Source of the DNA: JABFRG01 sp046351415
Lineage (GTDB): Bacteria; Myxococcota_A; Polyangia; Polyangiales; Polyangiaceae
Reading direction: 5' to 3'
Length of the DNA stretch: 64,000 nt
Assembly (NCBI GenBank): GCA_046351415.1
Contig: JAXLYO010000001.1
Coordinates: 248,001-312,000, forward strand
Part shown: piece by piece, positions 32,096 to 41,525 of the stretch
Layout of the letters: each line of letters starts with the position of its first letter
Numbering within the stretch: position 1 is the stretch's first letter
Program-made: the position numbers and the translations under genes
The notes under the pieces: generated by a model
What the model was told of the DNA's origin: nothing
Database searches by the model: none
Seen by the model: only the letters and a program-made list of their open reading frames with translations

Positions 32096-33541
32096 TTACA
32101 TGCACTCGGGTTTCGGCTTGCGAATGAAGTCAGGCGCGGGGCCGAGGGTGTAGGGCGGATTGCACTGGGCCGCAGGTGGCGCACTCGTGACGGCGGTCGG
32201 GGCGGCCGGACGTGGCCGGGACTGGCCAGCGGCGTTCGTGATGGCAGGACGCTGAGGGGCAGCTTGAGGTTTCTCGGGCTCCACCGGCGTCGATGTGGGA
32301 GGCGGCGCGGCCGGAGTTGCGGACATCATGCCTGGCGCGAACCGAACACGGTCCGAGGAGACGCGCGTTTCGCTACGGACACTGGATGCGTTGCCGCGAA
32401 AGTACATGAAGCCAGCAAACGCGAGCGAGAGCAGCGCGAACCCAGCGAAAAGGGGCGAGAAGTTCCTTCGCGAGCGACCGACAGAACTCGGTCGGCCTGA
32501 ATCGGTGTTCGAAATGCTGGCGGTCGTTTGCGTGGCTTGCTCGATGACCGGGCCGCTTTCGTTGGCCTCGAGCGGTGCGACCATCTTGCGGCTCTCCATG
32601 GCGCGGATGGCCGATGCACGGCGTTCGAGCGAAGCCGTCGAGAGCGAAGAAGCCCATTCTGCGATCTGTCGGGTCGTCGCCGGAGGTACTTCTCGCTCGA
32701 GCGCGGCCGCCATTTCATCCGCGGTCGCGAATCGATCTGCGACGGTGCGCGTGAGTGCGCGATCGAGCACGCTCTGAATGCTTGCAACGCCACCCGGACG
32801 CGCAGCTTCGAGGCGGGGAATCGAGTCGTCGAGGACCTTCGGAAGGACGGCAAGCTGCACTTCTGCTTCGAACAAGCGGCGGCCCGCGACGAGCTCCCAT
32901 AGAACGACACCCGCAGCCCAGATGTCCACGCGGCGATCCGTGGGCTGTGACCGGAATTGCTCGGGCGCCATGTAGGCGAGCTTGCCTTTGAGAACGCCGT
33001 CGTCCGTCGTTTGAATGCGGCCACTCGCTTTCGCGATGCCGAAGTCGAGCACGCGAGGAATGCCATCGAGCCCCACCATGATGTTTTGTGGAGAGATGTC
33101 GCGATGAACCAAGTTGAGGAGCTCGCCGTCTTCCGAGCGAGCCTCATGGGCGGCGTGGAGGCCTTGGAGTGCGCCGATCATGATGCCGGAGATGATCGGC
33201 AACGGGATGGGGCCGAGGCGCTTCGACACCTGCATGAGTCGACTGAGCGACTCGCCGTGCACGTACTCCATGACGAGCAGAACGTCTGCGCCGTCGCGAA
33301 TGACGTCGAGAATTTGCACGACATTTGGATGTCGGATGCGAGTGACGAGCCTGGCTTCATCGAGAAGCATCGAAACGAATTCCGTCTCCGCCGCGAACTG
33401 CTCGTGCAGCCGCTTGATGGCGACCGTGCGGGAGAAGCCGTCGGGGCCCGTGAGCTTTCCGAGGTGCACGGTGGCCATGCCACCCACGGCGAGCGGTTCG
33501 TACAGCGCGTACCGGCCGAACTGTTTGATCGGGGCGCTCAT
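32096..33541 (-). CDS. Membrane-anchored Ser/Thr protein kinase
   Basis: 481 residues. The kinase domain fills residues about 9-275: GRYALYEPLAVGGMATVHLGKL, VAIKRLH (ATP lysine), HRDISPQN (the bacterial variant of HRDLKPEN, with catalytic Asp), VLDFGIAKA and MAPEQF. After a polar linker comes one membrane segment (PLFAGFALLSLAFAGFMYF) near residue 370, then a Pro/Ala-rich external tail with two cysteines (about CNPPYTL and the penultimate ECM). It overlaps the end of the upstream gene by 4 nt, so the small membrane protein is its likely partner or substrate. Confidence 0.93.
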   Translation of the reverse strand: MSAPIKQFGRYALYEPLAVGGMATVHLGKLTGPDGFSRTVAIKRLHEQFAAETEFVSMLLDEARLVTRIRHPNVVQILDVIRDGADVLLVMEYVHGESLSRLMQVSKRLGPIPLPIISGIMIGALQGLHAAHEARSEDGELLNLVHRDISPQNIMVGLDGIPRVLDFGIAKASGRIQTTDDGVLKGKLAYMAPEQFRSQPTDRRVDIWAAGVVLWELVAGRRLFEAEVQLAVLPKVLDDSIPRLEAARPGGVASIQSVLDRALTRTVADRFATADEMAAALEREVPPATTRQIAEWASSLSTASLERRASAIRAMESRKMVAPLEANESGPVIEQATQTTASISNTDSGRPSSVGRSRRNFSPLFAGFALLSLAFAGFMYFRGNASSVRSETRVSSDRVRFAPGMMSATPAAPPPTSTPVEPEKPQAAPQRPAITNAAGQSRPRPAAPTAVTSAPPAAQCNPPYTLGPAPDFIRKPKPECM

Positions 33542-34353
33542 GGCGTCCTCGCATGGAGCGGCGCGGAGGCCGTCGTCGTGTTGCGCGAGCTACGCGATTG
33601 GGAAGTGATGATGGAGACCACCGTGATAACGGCGCCAACCGTTGCGACGGCCAGTGAAATGTCTGCCGCAATGAAGCGCGTTCTTACGCTGCTCGCTTCG
33701 TCCTCGGAGCAGAACGGCTTGCACGACTCGAGTGAAGACTTGCCACTCAAGCCCCAGGCGCCGAATCCGCCAAAGCCGGCGAGGCCGAGGCCTAGGGTGC
33801 CGAGACCGACGTAGAGCGGTACGCGGCTAGGCTCGGGGGTCGTCTTCGTATCGGGCGCTGCAGGAACGGGCGCGACGGCGCGGAGGGGGTCGCGGTATTC
33901 GACGAGTTGAAGCTTCTGCCCCTCGCGAACGACGAAGCGAATTTCGTGCGCCTTCTTGCCGACTGGCTCGAAGGTGACGACGATTTCGCCGGGGTCGATC
34001 GCGTGGCCACGACCATCGAGCTCCGAGGAGAGGGAGACACCGCCGACGGAGACGCGCACATCGCGACGGGATTTGCCGAGATCGTCGACGTAAGAGAACA
34101 CGACGGTAGGCTCGCGACCTTCGACCTCCTTGAGCCACATCGCACAATCGGAGCGGAGCGCCTGCGGGCACGCTTCGTTGAGGCATGCCGCGAGTTCTCC
34201 GTGCGCCCTCTTGAGCTGGGCTCGCTTCATCGCGATCTGTGCGTTCTCGTAGGCACTCACGCAGGCCTGCTTGGTCTCCTTGTCGCCCGCGAATGCGGTG
34301 ATGGACGGGGCGACCATGAGACAGAAGCTCACAGCGCCGACAACAGACCGCAT
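33538..34353 (-). CDS. Exported membrane protein paired with a Ser/Thr kinase
   Basis: 271 residues with a signal peptide (MRSVVGAVSFCLMVAPSITAFA). The N-terminal half has cysteines (ACVSAYENAQ, AACLNEACPQALRSDCAMW), a pattern frequent in myxobacterial proteins encoded beside kinases, and a PEGA-like strand region (DVRVSVGGVSLSSELDGRGHAIDPGE) typical of surface-associated beta repeats. Two C-terminal membrane segments (VPLYVGLGTLGLGLAGFGGFG and ISLAVATVGAVITVVSII) bracket a Cys pair. Its stop overlaps the kinase start by 4 nt. Specific function unknown. Confidence 0.75.
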   Translation of the reverse strand: MRSVVGAVSFCLMVAPSITAFAGDKETKQACVSAYENAQIAMKRAQLKRAHGELAACLNEACPQALRSDCAMWLKEVEGREPTVVFSYVDDLGKSRRDVRVSVGGVSLSSELDGRGHAIDPGEIVVTFEPVGKKAHEIRFVVREGQKLQLVEYRDPLRAVAPVPAAPDTKTTPEPSRVPLYVGLGTLGLGLAGFGGFGAWGLSGKSSLESCKPFCSEDEASSVRTRFIAADISLAVATVGAVITVVSIITSQSRSSRNTTTASAPLHARTP

Positions 34354-34515
34354 CTATCTATGGTACGCGCGTTCCCAAGAGGTTCCATGTCGAAACGCAA
34401 CGCACACGTTGTCCTACGTTGGAAAGCGGTGTGCGCGTGCTGCATGCCGCACGCCGCATGCCGCTCGTGAGTGTGGGAGCTGCGTATCCACATGGATCAC
34501 CAATCCGCGGGAGCG

Positions 34516-35706
34516 CTAAGGGCATCTACCGACCCACTTTCCAGCGGCGCCCGCATCGGGGTCGTCGCAGGGGGTCGGCTGGATGGGGGCGGGGAAGGGA
34601 GGGCCCAGTTTCGCGGGAATCGCCGTGTAGGCGAAGGCGAGGGAGACCGCATCGCAGGGCAGGCCCTTGTTGTCGTCACCCGGTGCCTTGCGGATATCGA
34701 GCTCCTTGCAGACGTTGTCGCGAAGCGCGGCGTAGATGGGCTCGTCACGGCAGAGATTGTCGAACGGCGGGTTCGGTGAGCGAAACATCTGGAACTGCGT
34801 CAGGATGTCCTCTGCGGAATCGCGCCCCTGAATCACGCCGTCGACCAACTGCGTGCCGCCCTGCGCGAAGGGTACGAGTTTGCCCGTGATGATGACGTCC
34901 TGGATGACGAAGCGTACCGCACCGAGCGCCAGAGCCATGCTGCTGAAGCGTCCAACGAGGACGCCGTCCCGGACGTAGGCGGCGCGGTCTTCGATGCGCG
35001 GGACCCCTCCCGGCAACGAATCGGGATCGTAGGTCCACACGTCGTTGCCATCGCGCTTCGGTGGAATGGTGCCGGCCTCCGGACTCCAGAAACCATCGCC
35101 GGCGTCTTGGCTTCCGTCCGTACCGAACGAGTAAAGGAGACCGAGAACGACGTTGCTGTCGTTGGGCGTTCCGTTCCAATCAGCGAGTTGGAGGATGAGC
35201 GTTGCCCGGCCGCGCTGGATAGGGCCAGACGGATCGATGTCGTACTTGGCGATCGACTTCGCCTGCGCGGCGATGGCTTTGTAAAGTGCGCCACCAGCGT
35301 TGTCGACGCCCTCGGGGAGGTCGCATGCTGGCGCGGTAGGGGCGGCCTTGTTGAGGCACGACGTGGGACCCCCCTGGCACGTGCATTGTCGATCCAGATC
35401 GTAGCCGAGCGGTCCACCATCGCGGTCTGGCTGCATCGAATCGAACGCGAACCTGAGGAGAGGCCCGGAGCCTTCGCCGGCCGTGGGGCGTTCCGGGGGA
35501 ATTCGCAAGGCGCACCCCGCGTCGATGCTCGCGTCGGAGCGCACGTCGAGACTGGCTTCGAGCCCAGCGTCCGAACGAATGCCGTTCGTATAGTCGTCGA
35601 GCGGATTGAGAAGCGTGCAGGCGGCGAGCAAGAGGAGCGCGGCAAGTACGCCCCAAAATGCTGCTCTGCGAGCGCTACCAGATCGACGTCGACCGCTCGA
35701 GACCAT
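34516..35706 (-). CDS. Hypothetical lipoprotein
   Basis: 396 residues. A very basic N-terminus and hydrophobic stretch lead to a lipobox LLAAC (Cys about 30). The mature protein is acidic, with Asp/Ser-rich segments early, several paired cysteines (CTCQGG, CLNKAAPTAPAC, CDDPDAG) and strand-rich content. It resembles the large group of uncharacterised myxobacterial lipoproteins; no enzyme motif seen. It begins 29 bases after the fatty acid transporter gene on the same strand, and may be transcribed with it. Confidence 0.7.
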   Translation of the reverse strand: MVSSGRRRSGSARRAAFWGVLAALLLLAACTLLNPLDDYTNGIRSDAGLEASLDVRSDASIDAGCALRIPPERPTAGEGSGPLLRFAFDSMQPDRDGGPLGYDLDRQCTCQGGPTSCLNKAAPTAPACDLPEGVDNAGGALYKAIAAQAKSIAKYDIDPSGPIQRGRATLILQLADWNGTPNDSNVVLGLLYSFGTDGSQDAGDGFWSPEAGTIPPKRDGNDVWTYDPDSLPGGVPRIEDRAAYVRDGVLVGRFSSMALALGAVRFVIQDVIITGKLVPFAQGGTQLVDGVIQGRDSAEDILTQFQMFRSPNPPFDNLCRDEPIYAALRDNVCKELDIRKAPGDDNKGLPCDAVSLAFAYTAIPAKLGPPFPAPIQPTPCDDPDAGAAGKWVGRCP

Positions 35707-35734
35707 GGAAGAGTGAGACTAACATGCTTCCGGG

Positions 35735-37135
35735 TCAAAGCCAGAGTGCGAGGCCGAGGATGGGCAAGCACAGCACGAACAAGATGAGGCAGTAGCCCAT
35801 GATGTCTCGCGCGCGGAGGCCCATGAGGCCGAGGAGCGGCAAGCTCCAGAATGGCTGATACATGTTGCCCAGCATGTTGCCGTAGGCGACGGCCATCGTG
35901 ATCTTTCCGAAGGGAGCTCCAAGCTCCTTGGCGGCCTTGAGCATGACGGGACCTTCGACGGCCCACTCTCCGGCGCCCGACGGGACGAAGCTCTTCGTGA
36001 CGATCGACGCGATGAACGTGAGCACGGGAAGGTTCTTCGCCGTGGCGCCTCCGATGAATGCATGCGCGATGTGCTCGGAGAGGCCGGTCTTGTTCATCAC
36101 TGCGAGGATGCCGCCATAGAACGGGAACTGCAGCACGATCCCCGATACACCACGAACACTCTTGCTGATCGCTTTCGCATACGAGACGGCGCTCGGATGC
36201 AGCGTCATGCCCAGCATGAGGAACGAGACATTGACGACGTTGTGATTGAGGTCGAAGCCGTTTTGCCGAAAGTGGCGCACGAGAAACGTGAGGCCGAGTA
36301 CTCCCACTACGAGCGGGAGAGCGCGGGCGCTGTCGACGTATTCGGCAAACGTGCGCGTGGGTGCTGCTTTGGCTGCGACGGATTCCTCCGTCACTTCGGG
36401 AAGCGCCTCTGCTTCGACGATGCCCTCCTTCGGATGCATGGCTGCAACGAGTGGGGGTACGAGGAGAGCCACGAGCCCGCATACGATGAGGTTGTAGGGA
36501 GCGAAGATCGTCTCCGAGAGCGGGATCTTGTGACCGGCCATACCGAGCGCGTCGCTCACGAAGTTCTTCTCGGTGTTCATGAGGAGCGGTGCGCTTGCCG
36601 TGAGCCCGGCATGCCACAAGAGCATCGAAGCGTAGGCGCCCGTACCAAGCAGCGCGTAGTGGACACGAATGCCGCGCGCCCTGAGCGAGCGACCGACTTC
36701 GCGAGCGAGGAGCGCACTCGAGACGAGGCCGAACCCCCAATGCACCCAGCCCGTCACGACGGCAAAGGCCGACACGAGAAACAATGCACCGCGCGGCGTC
36801 TTGGGGATGGCGGTGAGCCAAGCGAGCGCGCGTTTCGCCGGAGGACTCTCTGCGATGGCTTCACCGGTGACGACGATGAGGATGATTTGAAGGCCGAACT
36901 TGAGGATCTCGGCATTCCCGAAGCCCGCGGTCCATGCACTGACGAGCTCCGAAGCCCGCGCGCCATAGGGAAGAGGTAAGGGGGCGTTCGGCGCCTGGTA
37001 TCCCATGCTCACGAAGCCGAGCACCAGCGTCACCAGCGTCAACAAGAGCACGAGGACGAACGGGTCCGGCATGAAGCGCCGTACGAGCCGCTCGGCGGCA
37101 CCTCCGATTCGGGAAAGGATTCCTTGTTCGCTCAC
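35735..37135 (-). CDS. atoE: Short-chain fatty acid transporter (AtoE family)
   Basis: 466 residues, about 11 membrane segments. The N-terminus (RLVRRFMPDPFVLVLLLTLVT) and blocks such as WVHWGFGLVSSALLAREVGR, LLWHAGLTASAPL and FVPSGAGEWAVEGPVM are those of the AtoE/short-chain fatty acid transporter family, which imports acetoacetate, butyrate and similar acids. Full family length. No metabolic genes for these acids flank it, so the substrate is inferred from the family alone. Confidence 0.9.
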   Translation of the reverse strand: MSEQGILSRIGGAAERLVRRFMPDPFVLVLLLTLVTLVLGFVSMGYQAPNAPLPLPYGARASELVSAWTAGFGNAEILKFGLQIILIVVTGEAIAESPPAKRALAWLTAIPKTPRGALFLVSAFAVVTGWVHWGFGLVSSALLAREVGRSLRARGIRVHYALLGTGAYASMLLWHAGLTASAPLLMNTEKNFVSDALGMAGHKIPLSETIFAPYNLIVCGLVALLVPPLVAAMHPKEGIVEAEALPEVTEESVAAKAAPTRTFAEYVDSARALPLVVGVLGLTFLVRHFRQNGFDLNHNVVNVSFLMLGMTLHPSAVSYAKAISKSVRGVSGIVLQFPFYGGILAVMNKTGLSEHIAHAFIGGATAKNLPVLTFIASIVTKSFVPSGAGEWAVEGPVMLKAAKELGAPFGKITMAVAYGNMLGNMYQPFWSLPLLGLMGLRARDIMGYCLILFVLCLPILGLALWL

Positions 37136-37206
37136 GGTGACACGCTAACACGAGGGCGACTCCTTCGGTTGTTTCGTCGTTGACAGCGCGTGTCCACCAT
37201 GGCGCG

Positions 37207-38064
37207 ATGCGAGCCAAGGCGATGGTCCTTCGACGCTCACTCGGCTGCCTCTTCGTGATCGCCCTCGGGGGCACGCTCTCGAAGCCAGCCCTCGCGGCGG
37301 AAAATGCGCCCGAGCCCGAGTCACATCCGTTCACGGTGGACGTGACATCGGCGACCGGAGTGCTCCGTACCGATCGAAGGATCGCCGCTTCGACGCTCGG
37401 TATTCACGTGTGGACGCCGCTTGCGGGTGCGTGGCTTCGGGGAGGACTCGGATACGCGGTCGCCCTTTCGGGGGTCCCGTCGCGCTCCGCTGCGCGCGAG
37501 CAGAATACATACGCGCTTTCAGGCAACGTGAGCGCATTCACCCGCGCCGAATGGTCCTCGGACGACTTGTTTGCGGCCGGCTACCTCGAACTGTGGCTAC
37601 CGACGGCGGCATTCGATCCGGCGGGGCCGGCGAGTTCTGCGGCGGAGGCCGCACAAACGACGACGCTCGGCGAGCCTTGGCGGTTCATGCCTGCGGCACT
37701 CGGCGGGTCGATTGGAATGGAGGCAGGCTTTCGACGTGGGCCGTTCATTGCAACGATCCACCAGACGCTCGATGCCGCGACCATCGTTTTGGGGGACTCC
37801 AAGCAGACGGGCCTCGCGACCACGGCTGCCGTCATCGATTTCGCCATCGCGCCGAGTTCCCGTATCGGACTGCGCATCATCCAGCGCTACGATCTCGACT
37901 CCTCGGTCGCCCCCGAAGCAAGGAGACGCCTGCAACTCGGCCCTTGCGCCACGGCCGGGAACGGAAAGACAGTCTTCGAGGCGACCGTGCTCATGGGTGA
38001 AGCGATCGCGCGCACTGCGACATCCGCTGCGGTGCTGCGCCTTTCGCTCCGCCATACATGGTGA
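37207..38064 (+). CDS. Exported hypothetical protein, possible outer-membrane barrel
   Basis: 285 residues from the ATG at 37207; the frame opens at a TTG nine codons earlier. A signal peptide (MVLRRSLGCLFVIALGGTLSKPALA) is clear. The mature part alternates polar and hydrophobic residues in short strands and ends in Trp (LRLSLRHTW), as in outer-membrane barrels. It stands directly before the metal transporter genes (6-nt or closer junction with the longest znuB frame), so it could belong to that operon. No family recognised. Confidence 0.6.
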   Translation: MRAKAMVLRRSLGCLFVIALGGTLSKPALAAENAPEPESHPFTVDVTSATGVLRTDRRIAASTLGIHVWTPLAGAWLRGGLGYAVALSGVPSRSAAREQNTYALSGNVSAFTRAEWSSDDLFAAGYLELWLPTAAFDPAGPASSAAEAAQTTTLGEPWRFMPAALGGSIGMEAGFRRGPFIATIHQTLDAATIVLGDSKQTGLATTAAVIDFAIAPSSRIGLRIIQRYDLDSSVAPEARRRLQLGPCATAGNGKTVFEATVLMGEAIARTATSAAVLRLSLRHTW

Positions 38065-38105
38065 TGGGCAAAACAAGGCGGCTCTCGTATGCTGCCTCGC
38101 CGGAA

Positions 38106-38942
38106 ATGGACTGGTCCTTTCTCTCGATCCCGATCTTCCAGCGTGCGCTGGGAGCTGCGCTCATTTTGGCAGTGCTGCTCGCGCTGTTCGGTGTGCTCGT
38201 GACCGCGCGTGGCCTCGCTTACCTAGGCGATGGACTATCGCACGCGGCCTTCGGAGGTATCGCACTCGGGCTCTTTCTCGGCATGAAGCAACCTCTCTTC
38301 ATCGCGATCCCCTTCACGGCAGCGGCGGCCGTCGCCATCGGCGCACTTCGTCGAAAGAGCGGAATTCGCACGGACGTGGCCATGGCTGTGCTCTTCGCGC
38401 TTTGCTTCTCGGCTGGCGTCATCTTGCTCCGGAAGGCGCCTCGTACGGGGGCGGTCTTCGATCCCGAGCAGCTCCTTTTCGGAAACATCCTGTTGATTGG
38501 TCGCGGCGACCTATGGGTCGTGCTCGGCATCTTCGTCGTCACTCTCTTGTTTTTGGTCTTCGGCTGGACGCGGCTCGCCTATGCCACGTTCGACGAAGAA
38601 CTGGCTCGCTTGAGCGGGATCGAAGCTGGTTGGCTCGAGAGTATCTTGCTCGCACTCCTGGCAGCGGTCGTCGTGACAGCCATCCGCCTCGCAGGCGTGG
38701 TTCTCGTGAGCGCGTTCCTCGTCATTCCCGCAGCTGGCGCGCGGATGCTGGGTAAGACGTTTGCACGTGTGGCGCTCGTCGCTACGGTGTTCGGTGCATT
38801 CGGTGTGCTCGTCGGGTTCGCGCTCGCTCAAGCAGCCGAATGGCCGGAGGGCGCCACGATCGTATGTGTTCTCGGCGTCATGTTCATTTTCGTTGCCGAG
38901 CTGACGCGCCTTGCGCCCGCCCGAAGGAGGCCCCTCCGTTGA
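38106..38942 (+). CDS. znuB: Zinc/manganese ABC transporter permease (ZnuB type)
   Basis: Inner-membrane permease of a cluster-9 metal importer. 278 residues from the ATG at 38106 (MDWSFLSIPIFQRALGAALIL), which matches the usual ABC-3 family start; ATGs at 38058 and 38064 overlap the previous stop and would add a polar leader. Eight or so membrane segments; family marks include GDGLSHAAFGGIALG, ATFDEELARLSGIE and AGVVLVSAFLVIPAAGARM. First of the permease-binding protein-ATPase trio. Confidence 0.92.
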   Translation: MDWSFLSIPIFQRALGAALILAVLLALFGVLVTARGLAYLGDGLSHAAFGGIALGLFLGMKQPLFIAIPFTAAAAVAIGALRRKSGIRTDVAMAVLFALCFSAGVILLRKAPRTGAVFDPEQLLFGNILLIGRGDLWVVLGIFVVTLLFLVFGWTRLAYATFDEELARLSGIEAGWLESILLALLAAVVVTAIRLAGVVLVSAFLVIPAAGARMLGKTFARVALVATVFGAFGVLVGFALAQAAEWPEGATIVCVLGVMFIFVAELTRLAPARRRPLR

Positions 38943-39889
38943 AATCGAAACCGTCGAAAGTTGCGCCGTTTCTCGTTGTCGTTGCACTCGCGCTCGGGTT
39001 GCTTCTTCTGCCCGGCTGTAGCAAGTGTGGCGCAGCACCCACGGGACGCATGCATGTCGCCGTCTCGGTCTTTCCAATCTACGACTTGGTGCGTACCGTC
39101 GCCGGCCCCGACGCGGACGTTCACCTCCTCTTGCCGGCGGGGCACAACGAGCATCATTTCGATCCGACGCCGAAAGACGTGACGGACGCAGCCAAGGCAC
39201 AGGTCTTCGTGATGGTTGGCCTTGGTCTCGACACCTGGATGGAGAAGCTCGCCAAGGATTCGGCGCCCAAGGCTCGTCTCCTCAAAGTCGGTGACCGCGT
39301 TCCCACACGGCCCATGCCGGAGATGCTGGGCGAGGCCGAAGCACACGCGAACGGGCCCGACGACGATGACGACCACCATGGTGGAACGGATCCTCATGTT
39401 TGGCTCGACCCCCAGCGCGTGCGTCTGATGGTGAAGGCCATTGCGGAGGAACTCGCCAAGCAAGACAGCCCTCACGCCACCGCCTATCGCGAACGCGCCA
39501 CGGCTTTCGACGGAAAGCTTGCCGCACTCGACCAAGAAGCTGAGACACGAACCAAGGCGCTCACGCGACGCGGTTTCGTGACCTTTCACGGAAGCTTTGG
39601 ATACTTCGCGGAGCGCTACAAGCTCGACATCCTCGCCGTGATCGAACCCTATCCGGGCGCTCAACCGTCGAGCGCGTACTTGAAAAAGGTGATGGGTGTC
39701 GTCAAAGAGAAGTCCGTACCAGCGCTCTTCAGTGAGCCTCAGCTCGATGCTCGTCCCGCTCAAGTGCTGGCCGACGAAGCAAAGATCCCTCTCGGGACGC
39801 TCGACCCGGTTGGCGGCAATCCCGACACCGACTCGTACGAGAAGCTGATTCGCTTCAACCTCACGGCGCTCGAGAAACACTTGCGCTGA
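38939..39889 (+). CDS. znuA: Zinc/manganese ABC transporter substrate-binding lipoprotein (ZnuA type)
   Basis: 316 residues from a TTG start at 38939. The TTG is supported by GAAGGAGG eight bases upstream and by overlap with the znuB stop. Lipobox LLLPGC. Metal ligands are recognisable: His in NEHHFDPTP, His in DPHVWLDP, His in FVTFHGSFGYF and Asp in PDTDSYEKL. A short acidic-His loop (NGPDDDDDHHGG) stands where ZnuA proteins carry their His-rich loop, favouring zinc (inferred). It captures metal in the periplasm for ZnuB. Confidence 0.93.
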   Translation: MKSKPSKVAPFLVVVALALGLLLLPGCSKCGAAPTGRMHVAVSVFPIYDLVRTVAGPDADVHLLLPAGHNEHHFDPTPKDVTDAAKAQVFVMVGLGLDTWMEKLAKDSAPKARLLKVGDRVPTRPMPEMLGEAEAHANGPDDDDDHHGGTDPHVWLDPQRVRLMVKAIAEELAKQDSPHATAYRERATAFDGKLAALDQEAETRTKALTRRGFVTFHGSFGYFAERYKLDILAVIEPYPGAQPSSAYLKKVMGVVKEKSVPALFSEPQLDARPAQVLADEAKIPLGTLDPVGGNPDTDSYEKLIRFNLTALEKHLR

Positions 39890-39894
39890 TCTCG

Positions 39895-40677
39895 ATGCAC
39901 TCGAGTGCCCCTCCGCCATCCTCGCTCATTCTCGGGACGACGCCGCCCCTGACGGATGACTGCGTTCTGCACCTCGCGAACGTATCGAAGTCGTTCGGTG
40001 AGCGACGTGTGTTGGATCGCGTGACGTTGCATTTGCCACCGGGCGAGTTCCTGTGCCTTTGTGGTCCGAACGGGGCGGGCAAGAGCACGCTGCTCAAGAT
40101 CATCCTCGGTCTTGTCAAACCGGATTCCGGCGAGGTCCGAGTCGTGGGGGAGCCGCCGAAGATGGGGCGGCGGCGCATCGGCTACGTGCCTCAGAGAAAG
40201 AGTTTCGAACGCGACTTCCCAGCTACACCCCTCGAGCTCGTCGTGGCTGCCTTGCGCGGTACGTGGCCACTCTTCATCCGGCCAGCCGAGCGTGAGAAGG
40301 CGATGGCCGCACTCGAACGCACGGGCGCCGCGCGCCTCGCACATGCGCAGATCGCGAACCTCTCGGGAGGCGAGACGCAGCGCGTATTCTTGGCGCGAGC
40401 ACTGGTGACGGATCCGGCGCTCTTGATTTTGGACGAGCCGACGGCGGGCGTAGACGTCATGGGACGCGCGGCGATCATCGACCTGCTCGCCGAGGTCTCG
40501 CGATCGGAGCACCTCGCTGCGGTGCTAGTCACGCACAACCTCTTGGCCGTGGAAAGATGCGCTGAGCGCGTCGTGTATCTCGAGCATCGGGTGAGGGCTT
40601 GGGGGACGTTCGCCGAGTTGACGCGCGCTTCGCATTTGAAAGCCATCCAAGCGAGTGTCGACAGCGACGGAGACTGA
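39895..40677 (+). CDS. znuC: Zinc/manganese ABC transporter ATPase (ZnuC type)
   Basis: 260 residues; the ATP-hydrolysing subunit. Walker A GPNGAGKST, Q-loop YVPQRKSF, signature LSGGETQR, Walker B LLILDEPT, D-loop AGVD and H-loop VTHN are all present. About 22 residues precede the domain. Starts five bases after znuA. The gene order permease-binding protein-ATPase is less common than a divergent znuA and znuCB. No Zur gene or clear Zur box in the window. Confidence 0.94.
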   Translation: MHSSAPPPSSLILGTTPPLTDDCVLHLANVSKSFGERRVLDRVTLHLPPGEFLCLCGPNGAGKSTLLKIILGLVKPDSGEVRVVGEPPKMGRRRIGYVPQRKSFERDFPATPLELVVAALRGTWPLFIRPAEREKAMAALERTGAARLAHAQIANLSGGETQRVFLARALVTDPALLILDEPTAGVDVMGRAAIIDLLAEVSRSEHLAAVLVTHNLLAVERCAERVVYLEHRVRAWGTFAELTRASHLKAIQASVDSDGD

Positions 40678-40787
40678 TTCATGGCCGGAGACAGGCGCTT
40701 TCGCCATGGGCCATGGTGCGACCCTTCTGTCGTTGCGAAAATGGATCGTCCACATCACGGCTTCGTTCTTGCACCACACTGTTGCGC

Positions 40788-41525
40788 ATGAACGCGACAG
40801 ACACATTCGAGCGAGGTGAACTCCCTGCGTGCGAACGACTTCGACATTGGGGACCCGACTTCCTGGGCGCCTCCGAACTCGCAAAGTTGATTTCGGACGA
40901 CGTTTCCCCGGAGTGGCTCTTGTCGGCCTCGTTTCACGAGTTGAGGCTACGGCTCGGACCCGAGCGCGGAGAGGCGGTCGGCGCATCGCTCGAGCTCGGA
41001 AGACGTGCGCAATCCGTTCTCCTCCCGCGGGAGCGGCTCGAAGGTCCCGAGGCGGTCGCGCGCTGGGCCTCCACGCGCCTCACGCACGTACGCCACGAAG
41101 AACTTTGGCTTCTTTCGACGGACGCACGAGGCGGCCTCCTCTCGGCCCGCCGCATCGCGCATGGCAGCGCACATGGGCTCTCCGTTCGGGTGTCGGACAT
41201 TCTCCATCATGCGGTGCGCGAGGGAGCCGTCGGCTTCCTGCTCGTTCACAACCACCCATCGGGTGACCCAACCCCCAGCGCCGAAGACGTCGAGCTCACC
41301 ACGAAGGTCGCAGCAGCAGCGGAGGTCATCGGGCTCGCACTGCTCGATCACGTCGTCGTTGCGAAGACATCTTTTGCTTCGATTCTCACGCGCCTTCGCC
41401 GTGACATCGGGGAACGTACCCACAGCGAAGCGAACGACATCTCGAAAGCTCCACTCGAGGGAACGTCCCCTGCTTCTGCGCGTTCGTCAGCCTCGAAACA
41501 GCGGAGAGCCACTCGTCGTCGTTGA
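40788..41525 (+). CDS. radC: RadC-family JAMM protein
   Basis: 245 residues from the ATG at 40788. The N-terminal helical region (GASELAKLISDDVS) resembles the helix-hairpin-helix of RadC, and the MPN/JAMM domain carries the metal motif HNHPSGDPTPS...D with an upstream Glu in SDILHHAVREG. RadC proteins are predicted metalloproteases; a DNA-repair role is uncertain. The last 40 or so residues after FASILTRLRRD lie beyond the normal domain and are antisense to the end of the AddA-like gene (140-base overlap), a low-complexity Ser/Arg tail. Confidence 0.85.
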   Translation: MNATDTFERGELPACERLRHWGPDFLGASELAKLISDDVSPEWLLSASFHELRLRLGPERGEAVGASLELGRRAQSVLLPRERLEGPEAVARWASTRLTHVRHEELWLLSTDARGGLLSARRIAHGSAHGLSVRVSDILHHAVREGAVGFLLVHNHPSGDPTPSAEDVELTTKVAAAAEVIGLALLDHVVVAKTSFASILTRLRRDIGERTHSEANDISKAPLEGTSPASARSSASKQRRATRRR

